Shown in pieces: positions 56,871 to 64,000 of a stretch of 64,000 bases of DNA. Source of the stretch: Marivirga sericea (GTDB taxonomy: Bacteria > Bacteroidota > Bacteroidia > Cytophagales > Cyclobacteriaceae). The notes below the pieces were generated by a model. That model saw only the letters and a program-made list of their open reading frames with translations. It was not told the origin of the DNA and did not search any database. Within the stretch, counting starts at the first letter, position 1. Each line of letters starts with the position of its first letter. The position numbers and the translations under genes were made by a program. The DNA is taken from assembly GCF_900177665.1 (NCBI RefSeq), contig NZ_FXAW01000001.1, positions 682,001 to 746,000 of the forward strand, in the 5' to 3' direction.

Positions 56871-58163
56871 ATGAAAAAGCTATTAATATTAGGAGCAGGC
56901 ACAGCGGGCACGATGATGCTCAATAAGCTTGATAAGAGAATAGATAAAGAGGAATGGGACATCACCATTATTGATAAAGACAACACCCACTATTATCAGC
57001 CCGGATTTTTGTTCATTCCTTTCGGTATATATCAACCTTCCGATGTAGTCAAGACTAGAAAGGAGTTTTTTCCTAAGGGGACTAACTTTATTATGGATGA
57101 GGTCGAAGAAATAAATGCAGCAGATAAGGAAGTAATCCTTAAAAGCGGCAAAGAATTGTCCTATGATCTCTTAGTAATAGCAACCGGTACTAAACCTGTT
57201 CCGAGTGAAACAGAAGGGCTGGATGGACCACTTTGGTATAAGGATATTTTTGACTTCTATACCTTTGAAGGTGCTACTTTACTAGCCAAAAAACTACGCG
57301 ATTGGAAAGGTGGAAAATTGGTCATTAACTTGGCTGAAACCATTATAAAATGCCCAGTAGCACCTTTAGAATTTGCCTTTTTGGCAGATGCTTACTTCAC
57401 TGAAAAAGGGATAAGAGATAAAGTAGATATTCAATATGTTACCCCTCTTTCTGGAGCTTTCACTAAACCGATAGCAACAAAAATGCTAAGTCAACTTATG
57501 GAAGAAAAGAACATCCATGTGGTTCCTGATTTTTATATAGAGCATGTTGACAATGAGAATAAGAAAATCGTGTCTTATGATGGCTTGGAAGTAGATTTTG
57601 ATTTGCTGGTGAGCATCCCTACTAATATGGGCTCTGAAATGGTCGAAAATAGCAATATGAGCGATGAGGATGATTTGAATTTTATCCCAACCAATAAGCA
57701 TACACTACAACATAAAGAGCATGAAAATATCTTTGTGATTGGAGATGCTACCAACTTACCAACTTCTAAAGCAGGTTCCGTAGCACACTTTGAGGGGGAG
57801 ATTTTGATAGAGAATATCTTGGATTTTATGAACAATAAGCCTCTATCTGCAAATTTTGATGGTCATGCCAACTGCTTTATAGAAACTGGCTTTGGGAAAG
57901 CAGCATTAATTGACTTTAACTATACTACCGAGCCTTTACCCGGCCAATTTCCGATACCCATATTAGGGCCAATGGGATTATTGAAGGAAACACGAATTAA
58001 TCATATGGGTAAATTAGCCTTCAAGTGGGTGTATTGGCATATGTTGTTAACTGGTAAGTCTTTACCAGTAAGTACAAATATGAGTATGAGCGGAAAAAAA
58101 GCGCCTAAAAAAGAAGAAAATAAAGAGAAAGAAGAGCCTCAGCAAGAGGAAGTTTTATTATAA
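56871..58163 (+). CDS. sqr: Sulfide:quinone oxidoreductase-type flavoprotein
   Basis: A 430-residue FAD protein that would oxidise sulfide and pass electrons to the quinone pool at the membrane. The Rossmann motif is LILGAGTAGT; ATGTKPVPS and IGDATNLPTSKAG mark the FAD sites. The two redox Cys of SQR correspond to Cys161 (IKCPVAPLEFAF) and Cys335 (ANCFIETGFGKA), so the catalytic pair is retained. A C-terminal amphipathic region (MGKLAFKWVYWHMLLTGK) fits monotopic membrane binding, followed by a Lys/Glu-rich tail of about 25 residues not usual in the family. It heads a unit with a DsrC/TusE-like and a DsrE2-like gene. Confidence 0.88.
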   Translation: MKKLLILGAGTAGTMMLNKLDKRIDKEEWDITIIDKDNTHYYQPGFLFIPFGIYQPSDVVKTRKEFFPKGTNFIMDEVEEINAADKEVILKSGKELSYDLLVIATGTKPVPSETEGLDGPLWYKDIFDFYTFEGATLLAKKLRDWKGGKLVINLAETIIKCPVAPLEFAFLADAYFTEKGIRDKVDIQYVTPLSGAFTKPIATKMLSQLMEEKNIHVVPDFYIEHVDNENKKIVSYDGLEVDFDLLVSIPTNMGSEMVENSNMSDEDDLNFIPTNKHTLQHKEHENIFVIGDATNLPTSKAGSVAHFEGEILIENILDFMNNKPLSANFDGHANCFIETGFGKAALIDFNYTTEPLPGQFPIPILGPMGLLKETRINHMGKLAFKWVYWHMLLTGKSLPVSTNMSMSGKKAPKKEENKEKEEPQQEEVLL

Positions 58164-58179
58164 CAAAAACATCAAAACC

Positions 58180-58491
58180 ATGGACACATTAACAATTAAC
58201 AACGCAGAAATTAAGGTAAATGAAGAAGGCTATTTCACTGATCCATCTCAATGGAGTGAAGATATAGCCATAGAAATGGCTAAGAAAGAAAACATAGACC
58301 TCACCGATAAACATTTTGAAGTCTTGAATTTCTTGAGAAGCAAGCATGCGGAAGAAGTACCGCTTTCAATTCGAAAGGTAGGGAAGTCTGGAGTGGTGAA
58401 TATCAAAGAGTTTTACGCTCTCTTTCCTGGTGGTCCCTTAAAAATCTCCAGTAAAATAGCGGGGATTCCTAAACCAGTAAGCTGTGTATAA
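58180..58491 (+). CDS. DsrC/TusE-family sulfur-carrier protein
   Basis: A 103-residue member of the TusE/DsrC family, small proteins that carry persulfide sulfur on a flexible C-terminal arm. Family motifs: NEEGYFTDPSQWSEDIA, FLRSKHAEEVPLSIRK, and the C-terminal KIAGIPKPVSCV with the invariant penultimate Cys102. True DsrC proteins have a second Cys about ten residues before; here that place is Ser (ISSKIAG), so the protein is of the one-Cys, TusE-like kind. It lies 16 bp after sqr and 19 bp before the DsrE2 gene, which suggests it receives sulfur from that system. Confidence 0.88.
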   Translation: MDTLTINNAEIKVNEEGYFTDPSQWSEDIAIEMAKKENIDLTDKHFEVLNFLRSKHAEEVPLSIRKVGKSGVVNIKEFYALFPGGPLKISSKIAGIPKPVSCV

Positions 58492-58510
58492 CCTTTTAAA
58501 TTAAGAAATA

Positions 58511-59038
58511 ATGGAAGCTTTAGAAACAAAAACTCTCGAAAATAATACGAGTGTAAAAGATAAAAAAAGAGTCAAAAAAATGATGGTGATTTGTGCCAGA
58601 GGTACATTGGAAGACGTTTATGCAGCATTAATTATGGCAAATGGTGCATTAGCAGAGGGCATGGAGGCCAATATGTTCTTTACATTTTTCGGCTTAGATG
58701 CTATTACCAAAAAGAAAGCAGATCATTTGCATACCGCAACAGTAGGAAACCCAGCTTTTATGAGAGGTATGCCTACCATGATCGGGGGTCTACCAGGATT
58801 TGAAGCCTTAGCTTCTAGCATGATGAAAAAGGAAATGGATAAACTAGATATTCCGCCAGTTAGCGAATTTCTGGAAATGATTGAAGCAGGAGGTGGCGGT
58901 ATTTATGCTTGCAAACTCGCTGCTGATATGTTCCACATCACCAAAGATGATTTGGTTCCTGAGGTGAAAGATATCATCACAGTTGGGCAAATGTATGAAC
59001 TAGCCGAAGGCGAAGGGACTCATATGGTATTCATTTGA
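58511..59038 (+). CDS. DsrE/DsrF-like (DsrE2-type) sulfurtransferase
   Basis: A 175-residue protein of the DsrE/DsrF/DrsH-like family. The Rossmann-like start KKMMVICARGTLEDVYAALI, the FFGLDAI motif and the conserved Cys134 in GIYACKLAADMF, the likely persulfide site, are present. DsrE2-type proteins are often membrane-linked; here no clear transmembrane helix is seen. The first 25 residues are charged and probably disordered. It ends the sqr unit and is followed by a strong terminator. A sulfur relay from SQR products to the DsrC-like carrier is inferred. Confidence 0.85.
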   Translation: MEALETKTLENNTSVKDKKRVKKMMVICARGTLEDVYAALIMANGALAEGMEANMFFTFFGLDAITKKKADHLHTATVGNPAFMRGMPTMIGGLPGFEALASSMMKKEMDKLDIPPVSEFLEMIEAGGGGIYACKLAADMFHITKDDLVPEVKDIITVGQMYELAEGEGTHMVFI

Positions 59039-59056
59039 TCCTTAAAGTTCTTCTAT

Positions 59057-59113
59057 CAAAAAGCAGCTCTTTTGATTGGCTTTAGTTGCCAGTCAAAAAG
59101 TTGCTTTTTTTTT
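59057..59113 (+). terminator. Rho-independent terminator after the sqr unit
   Basis: A long imperfect hairpin: AAAAAGCAGCTCTTTTGATTGGC against GCCAGTCAAAAAGTTGCTTTTT, ending in a run of nine T. It begins 19 bp after the DsrE2 stop. Confidence 0.85.
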
Positions 59114-59222
59114 GTTATAAGAGCTTTCAGTTTCTTTTTGACATCTCTTTACACAAATAATTTACATCCAATACTTTATCATTAACCAAAAAGTAGCTAT
59201 AGGTAGATATCATTAATTCTTC

Positions 59223-59230
59223 TATATTTG
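59223..59230 (+). promoter_or_regulatory. Candidate -7 promoter element (TATATTTG)
   Basis: TATATTTG matches TAnnTTTG and lies 22 bp before the start of the monooxygenase gene. No good -33 element is seen. Confidence 0.45.
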
Positions 59231-59252
59231 ATTAAGAAGATCACATATATCA

Positions 59253-60716
59253 ATGGAGAAAAAAGTATATGATGTTTTAATTATTGGTGCTGGTATTTCA
59301 GGCATCGGCATGGGCTATTGGCTAAATGAAAAATGTCCTAATAAGAATTACAAGATTTTAGAAGCAAGAAACAAAATAGGAGGGACTTGGTCGCTATTTC
59401 AATATCCCGGTGTCCGTTCAGATTCCGATATGTTTACCTTCGGTTATCGGTTTAAACCATGGAATGATCCTGAATCTATTTCAAGCGGTGATAAAATTTT
59501 AAAATACCTTCAAAGCACCACTGCTGAGCATAACATAGATAAGAATATTCTTTTTAACCATAAAATGATTCATGCCAACTGGTCTGATCAAAATAAAGCT
59601 TGGGAACTTGAAGTAGAAACATCAGAGGGCACTAGCAGTTATCACTGTAAATTTTTGAGTATTTGTACGGGCTATTATGACTATAAAGAATCTTATCGAC
59701 CTAAATTTAAGCAGGAAGAAGATTTTAAAGGAAAAATAGTAGTCCCTCAATTTTGGCCTGAAGATTTAGACTATACCGGTAAAAAAGTGGCCATTGTGGG
59801 TAGTGGCGCCACCGCAGTTACCTTAGTTCCCGCTATGGTTGCCGGCGGGGCAGAACATGTCACCATGATTCAAAGATCTCCCACCTACATCATGAATCTG
59901 CCCAACCGAAATCAAATGTTTATCAGTCTGAAAAAATACATCTCATTAAAATGGGCATATAAAGTTACCAGATGGAAAAATATTGGGCTACAGATGTTTT
60001 CATACGGACTTTCCAGAGTATTTCCAAAATGGATGAAGAGCATGTTGATGAAGGCAGCAGCTAAGCAATTACCTGAAGATTATCCAGTGGAGAAACATTT
60101 CAACCCTAGCTATAACCCCTGGGATCAGAGACTCTGCGTAGTTCCTGATGGAGATCTTTTTAGCGTAATTAAGGAAGGAAGAGCAAGTGTTGCTACGGAT
60201 CATATTTCTCACTTTACAGAAGAGGGGATCAGCCTAAATTCCGGAGAAATGATTGAAGCAGATCTTGTGGTGTTAGCTACCGGTTTAAAGGTGCAGCTTC
60301 TAGGGGGATCGGCCCTTAGTGTAAATGACCAAGTAGCAAAAGTCAATCAATCCATGATCTATAAAGGCATGATGGTCAGCAATATACCCAACCTCATTTA
60401 TGCTTTTGGTTATACCAATGCCTCCTGGACTTTAAAAGTAGATTTGACTGCCAATTATCTCTGTAAACTTTTGAAATTCATGGATAAAAAAGGCTATGAA
60501 GTAGTGGTTCCTAATGAAAAAAATGTGGCTTCTGATGAGAGCTTTCTAAACTTGAATTCAGGTTATATAGAAAGAGCCAAAGATGTTTTGCCAAAGCAGG
60601 GAAAAAGAAGGCCGTGGCGAGTGTATCAAAGCTATTTGATGGATATGTTAGCCACACGTTTTGGTAGAATAAATGATCATGCGCTGCAATTTGATAGCTC
60701 AAAAGAAGAAAAATAA
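59253..60716 (+). CDS. EthA-like flavin monooxygenase with altered Baeyer-Villiger fingerprint
   Basis: A 487-residue flavoprotein. The FAD motif GAGISGIGMGYWL and the second nucleotide motif VAIVGSGATAVTLVPAM are clear, and TWSLFQYPGVRSDSDMFTFG is typical of EthA-like Baeyer-Villiger monooxygenases. The family fingerprint FxGxxxHxxxWP appears as FKGKIVVPQFWP at residues 158-169, with Val164 in place of the usual His. The enzyme may still oxygenate ketones or sulfur compounds, or may have another activity. It is preceded by a -7 candidate and followed after 68 bp by a kinase gene. Confidence 0.87.
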   Translation: MEKKVYDVLIIGAGISGIGMGYWLNEKCPNKNYKILEARNKIGGTWSLFQYPGVRSDSDMFTFGYRFKPWNDPESISSGDKILKYLQSTTAEHNIDKNILFNHKMIHANWSDQNKAWELEVETSEGTSSYHCKFLSICTGYYDYKESYRPKFKQEEDFKGKIVVPQFWPEDLDYTGKKVAIVGSGATAVTLVPAMVAGGAEHVTMIQRSPTYIMNLPNRNQMFISLKKYISLKWAYKVTRWKNIGLQMFSYGLSRVFPKWMKSMLMKAAAKQLPEDYPVEKHFNPSYNPWDQRLCVVPDGDLFSVIKEGRASVATDHISHFTEEGISLNSGEMIEADLVVLATGLKVQLLGGSALSVNDQVAKVNQSMIYKGMMVSNIPNLIYAFGYTNASWTLKVDLTANYLCKLLKFMDKKGYEVVVPNEKNVASDESFLNLNSGYIERAKDVLPKQGKRRPWRVYQSYLMDMLATRFGRINDHALQFDSSKEEK

Positions 60717-60784
60717 AGTTTAAATCGCTTCGCTCTGTGCTTCTGACTTGATGATTTAATGAAAAAGAGACAAATTGCATCTCT

Positions 60785-61756
60785 ATGATCGAGGTTGAGC
60801 GAGAGATACTATCCATTTCAGGAGCACTGAGTATAAAGAAGACAGAATCAGTCCAAATGCTTTGGAGCGATTATGGTGAAATCAAACGATATTTCCTTGA
60901 AGAAGGGAAGTACTCCAGTCTAATCGTTAAGCACATTCAGCTACCTGATTCCAGCCAGCATCCGAAAGGGTGGAATACGGACTTATCTCATCAGCGAAAG
61001 CTAAAGTCTTATCAGGTCGAACGCGAATGGTATCAAGAATTCGCACATAAGACTGACACTGACTGTAGAGTACCTAAGAGCTTTCATGCTGTGGAAGCTG
61101 GTAATGAACTCTTGCTCATCATGGAGGATCTAGATGCTAGTGGCTTTCCAATTCGCTTACATCATAATGACGTTAGCTTGAGCCATACTAAAAGCTGTGT
61201 AAAATGGCTGGCTCATTTTCATGCTAAATTTATGAACACATCGGCAGAAGGCTTATGGCCTATCGGAACCTATTGGCATCTGCAGACACGGCCCGATGAA
61301 TGGGAACGAATGCAAAACACTCCCTTGAAAAATGCTGCAAAAGCTATAGACGAACACCTTCAACAATCTAATTATCAAACGATTATACATGGAGATGCCA
61401 AACTGGCTAATTTTTGCTTTAGTGAAAATGGAGATGTCGCTGCAGTTGATTTTCAATATGTAGGCAAAGGCTGTGGCATGAAAGATGTTGCTTATTTTAT
61501 CAGCAGTTGTTTTGAAGCGGACGAATGCCAACAATACGAAGAAGAACTACTCGATCATTACTTTAAGCATCTCAAAATCGCCTTAGGTCAAAGCACTGTA
61601 TTTCAAAGTATTAAAGAGGAATGGACCAAACTATATCCTTATGCTTGGGCCGATCTGTACCGCTTTCTGGATGGATGGAGCCCTGGGCACTGGAAGATGC
61701 ATGGTTATAGTGAACAACTCACAACGAAGGTTCTGAAAGAATTAGATAGCAAATGA
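60785..61756 (+). CDS. Phosphotransferase of the ecdysteroid/choline-kinase-like group
   Basis: A 323-residue protein with the aminoglycoside/choline kinase fold. The ATP-lobe region includes LLLIMEDLDASGFP; the catalytic loop is HGDAKLANF (His202, Asp204, Asn209) followed by AAVDFQYVGKG with the metal-binding Asp, and WADLYRFLDGWSPGHW near the end. Such kinases phosphorylate small hydroxylated or amino compounds; the substrate is unknown. It overlaps the inositol-monophosphatase-family gene by 4 bp, so kinase and phosphatase are translationally coupled. Confidence 0.85.
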   Translation: MIEVEREILSISGALSIKKTESVQMLWSDYGEIKRYFLEEGKYSSLIVKHIQLPDSSQHPKGWNTDLSHQRKLKSYQVEREWYQEFAHKTDTDCRVPKSFHAVEAGNELLLIMEDLDASGFPIRLHHNDVSLSHTKSCVKWLAHFHAKFMNTSAEGLWPIGTYWHLQTRPDEWERMQNTPLKNAAKAIDEHLQQSNYQTIIHGDAKLANFCFSENGDVAAVDFQYVGKGCGMKDVAYFISSCFEADECQQYEEELLDHYFKHLKIALGQSTVFQSIKEEWTKLYPYAWADLYRFLDGWSPGHWKMHGYSEQLTTKVLKELDSK

Positions 61757-62637
61757 TACTGAGCACTCAAGACTTAAACACACTTTGCAGTACCGCAGAA
61801 ACTGCTGCCAGAAAAGCAGGAGATTATATACAATCACGCTTTGATCAGCATTTTGACAAGACCAACAAAGAAGGTGGCGATTCATTGGCCTCGCAGGTAG
61901 TTACGGAAGTTGATTTAAAAGCACAGGAAATTATACTTGAGCATTTGCATGAAAGCATCCAGAAATATGATCTGGGATTGTTAACAGAAGAAGCAGCAGA
62001 TGATTCTTCCAGGCTTGAAAAAGACTATTTTTGGTGTGTAGATCCGATGGACGGGACCTTAGCATTTACAGAAAGCAGGAGCGGTTACTCGGTTTCCATA
62101 GCCCTTATATCAAAGGCAGGGGACCCTATTATTGGAGCAGTCTGTATACCTGATAAGATGGAAGTATACAGTTCGATACTGGGTAAAGGTCTGCAATTAA
62201 ATGGTGAAAAATTCAAGCATCCTACTACAAACGATCAGAAGCTTCATTTCTATAGAGATAACAGCATGGAAAAAGAAAGTTATTATGATCCAGTAGTAAG
62301 AGAATTAAGGAATTGGGTATCAAACAGGAGCTTGGAGTTGGAGGTGCATGTGGGTTACGGTGCAGTAAGAAATGCTATAGCAGTAATACATTCCTCTAAA
62401 AGCTGTTATTTTAAATTTCCTAAGAAACGTAAAGGAGGAGGTAGCATATGGGATTTTGCAGCGACCAGGCTTTTTTTCGAAGAACTGGGTTTGCCTTGTT
62501 CAGATAGTTTTGGTGAAAAATTAGAGCTCAACAATCCGAATACCACTTTTATGAATGATGTAGGAGTCCTGTATACGAATGAAGAAAAGTTATCGAATTA
62601 TATTTTGAATTTGGCAAGATCATTGGCGAGTGAATAG
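61753..62637 (+). CDS. Inositol-monophosphatase-family phosphatase
   Basis: A 294-residue Mg-dependent phosphatase. Metal-site motifs: LTEEAAD, WCVDPMDGTLAFTE, and the C-terminal GGGSIWDFAAT. The family includes inositol phosphatases, fructose-1,6-bisphosphatases and CysQ-type 3'(2'),5'-bisphosphate nucleotidases; which applies here cannot be told. The ATG lies within the kinase stop region (ATGA overlap). With a sulfur-oxidation region nearby CysQ is tempting but not supported by direct motifs. Confidence 0.87.
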   Translation: MILSTQDLNTLCSTAETAARKAGDYIQSRFDQHFDKTNKEGGDSLASQVVTEVDLKAQEIILEHLHESIQKYDLGLLTEEAADDSSRLEKDYFWCVDPMDGTLAFTESRSGYSVSIALISKAGDPIIGAVCIPDKMEVYSSILGKGLQLNGEKFKHPTTNDQKLHFYRDNSMEKESYYDPVVRELRNWVSNRSLELEVHVGYGAVRNAIAVIHSSKSCYFKFPKKRKGGGSIWDFAATRLFFEELGLPCSDSFGEKLELNNPNTTFMNDVGVLYTNEEKLSNYILNLARSLASE

Positions 62638-62803
62638 AAGCTCATATTCCAATTAGTAATGCCCTTAAAAATTTTTCGAAACCTCATAATTCTACTTTTA
62701 GTCGACTTAATTTAACTAATTCGTACTTCCTAACTTCTTTTTAAGAATAATTTTAGCTATCTTAATTTTTAACCTTAAAAGCATTCCTACTCAAAATCTC
62801 CAC

Positions 62804-64000
62804 ATGCCAAAATTAAATTTAAGTAATTACGATACCACTCATTTTCTTGATGAAATGTTAGATGAGAACGGCCAGATTAGGTCTTCCTACACACTTTTTC
62901 GAGACCGAATTGAAAAAATGGGTTGGAAAAAACTTAACTTCCTGCAGAAATCAACTGATCGAGCACAGCTTTCACTCGGAATGACCTTTAACGTCTATAG
63001 CGACAATCAGGGTACAGAACGTATACTACACTTAGACATTATTCCAAGGATAATAGATGGGGTGGAATGGGACAAACTGGAAAGAGGACTAAAGCAGAGA
63101 ATAACTGCACTCAATATGTTTGTAGCGGATATTTATGGCGAACAGAAAGTACTAAAAGATAAGATTGTACCAAAAGAGCTTATTTTTTCAAGTGCCACAT
63201 ATCTGAAAGAGTGCATAGGACTAAAGCCGCCTAAAGGCGTATGGTGTCATATTTCAGGATCAGACTTGATCAAAGGAGATGATAATCAGTTTTATGTACT
63301 TGAGGATAATTTACGATGTCCGTCTGGGGTTTCTTATATGTTGGAAAATAGAGAGATCTTAAAGCGAACCTTTCCTGAAATATTCGAAAAGTTAAAAGTT
63401 CGACCAGTCAATAATTACGCACATAATTTACGAGATATGCTGGAATCATTGTCTCCGCAGTCTGAAGCAACTATTGCTGTAATGACTCCAGGAGCTTATA
63501 ATTCAGCCTATTTTGAGCATGCCTATTTAGCGCAACAAATTGGAGCCGAACTGGTAGAGGGAAGGGATTTGGTAGTTCAGGATGATTGTGTGTATATGAT
63601 TACCACTAAAGGACTAAAAAGGGTTCATATTATCTATAGAAGGGTAGATGATGATTTCATTGACCCTTTAATCTTTAACCCCAACTCATTACTGGGAACT
63701 CCTGGTCTTTTCAATGCCTACAAAAAGGGAAATGTCGTTTTGGTGAATGCTCCTGGGACAGGAGTTGCTGATGATAAGGCAGTCTATGCGTACATTCCAA
63801 GAATCATAAAATATTATTTAGGAGAGGAGCCTATTCTGGAGAACGTCCAAACTTATATCTGCGATGAAGAAGCAGACCGAAAGTACGTACTTGAAAATAT
63901 CGCCAATTTAGTGATAAAGCAAACCGATGCTTCTGGTGGTTATGGGATGTTAATCGGTCCTAAATCTACTTTAAAAGAACAAGAAGAGTTTAAAGCTAAG
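62804..64000 (+). CDS. Circularly permuted ATP-grasp type 2 protein (3' partial)
   Basis: The first 399 codons of a protein that continues past the right edge. It begins MPKLNLSNYDTTHFLDEMLD and contains the circularly permuted ATP-grasp (DUF404/DUF407) features: ALNMFVADIYGEQKVL, GSDLIKGDDNQFYVLEDNLRCPSGVSYML spread over 63260-63345, NAPGTGVADDKAVYAY and the ATP-binding VIKQTDASGGYGMLIGP. Proteins of this family usually occur with an alpha-E domain protein (DUF403) and a transglutaminase-like protein, likely just beyond the window, and are thought to form a peptide or amide bond. A 166-bp AT-rich gap precedes the start. Confidence 0.87.
   Translation, partial: MPKLNLSNYDTTHFLDEMLDENGQIRSSYTLFRDRIEKMGWKKLNFLQKSTDRAQLSLGMTFNVYSDNQGTERILHLDIIPRIIDGVEWDKLERGLKQRITALNMFVADIYGEQKVLKDKIVPKELIFSSATYLKECIGLKPPKGVWCHISGSDLIKGDDNQFYVLEDNLRCPSGVSYMLENREILKRTFPEIFEKLKVRPVNNYAHNLRDMLESLSPQSEATIAVMTPGAYNSAYFEHAYLAQQIGAELVEGRDLVVQDDCVYMITTKGLKRVHIIYRRVDDDFIDPLIFNPNSLLGTPGLFNAYKKGNVVLVNAPGTGVADDKAVYAYIPRIIKYYLGEEPILENVQTYICDEEADRKYVLENIANLVIKQTDASGGYGMLIGPKSTLKEQEEFKAK

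Noticed and set aside
59158-59169. A fourth Crp/Fnr-type box (TAATTTACATCC) before the monooxygenase gene
   Set aside because: It has two mismatches at key positions (TAA for TGA, TCC for TCA), so the resemblance may be chance.

Overview
The window is about 64 kb of AT-rich DNA from a member of the Bacteroidota, most likely a gliding or marine Cytophagales-type bacterium. The evidence is two proteins with type IX secretion (T9SS) C-terminal sorting domains (one type A, one type B/CHU_C), a PorP/SprF-family protein, TAnnTTTG-type -7 elements, weak Shine-Dalgarno signals, an NrtR/AraR-like Nudix regulator, and a Bacteroidota-style GyrA. The placement below phylum is inferred from protein style only. 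No rRNA, tRNA, CRISPR array, insertion sequence or phage gene was seen.

Layout. 1-4.1 kb: 3' part of gyrA, a periplasmic TPR protein and msrA. 4.6-10.5 kb: a secreted or envelope module made of a frameshifted Ig-like membrane protein, a 1383-residue LamG/T9SS protein and an exported caspase-like protease. 10.5-24 kb: mostly housekeeping and regulatory genes (dinB, a Tat-exported TldD with its TldE partner, a sensor protein without an ATPase domain, two tandem DEAD-box helicases, a TPR lipoprotein, ffh, an orphan histidine kinase). 23.5-26.9 kb: a Nudix-type regulator divergent from a GH3 beta-glucosidase, with two perfect inverted repeats between them. 27.3-35.1 kb: four overlapping genes encoding an 11-repeat HYR adhesin with a type B sorting domain, a PorP-like protein, a PorE-like protein and a histidine kinase. 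35.2-40 kb: a small unknown protein, a geranylgeranyl-reductase-type flavoprotein, a GCS2 amidoligase fused to CBS domains, and an aspartoacylase-family hydrolase.

40.3-59.1 kb is the most distinctive part. It is a low-potential electron-transfer and sulfur region: a HEPN-like small protein, a 1652-residue NifJ, a full Rnf complex (C-D-G-E-A-[NqrM-like]-[FNR reductase]-B), a two-subunit 2-oxoacid:ferredoxin oxidoreductase followed by a paralogue of the C-terminal half of NifJ that has lost its iron-sulfur and thiamine-diphosphate motifs, then sulfide:quinone reductase, a DsrC/TusE-like protein and a DsrE2-like protein. The upstream regions of the three transcription units (nifJ-rnf, kor, sqr) each carry a near-identical 12-bp box, TGAYTTAYRTCA, of the Crp/Fnr type. 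This suggests one redox-responsive regulon. The probable flow is 2-oxoacids to ferredoxin by NifJ and Kor, ferredoxin to NAD+ by Rnf with ion pumping, with an NADP(H)-type reductase as a side branch and sulfide electrons entering the quinone pool through SQR.

59.2-64 kb: an EthA-like flavin monooxygenase with an altered fingerprint, a kinase and an inositol-monophosphatase-family protein encoded by overlapping genes, and the start of a circularly permuted ATP-grasp protein that runs off the end.
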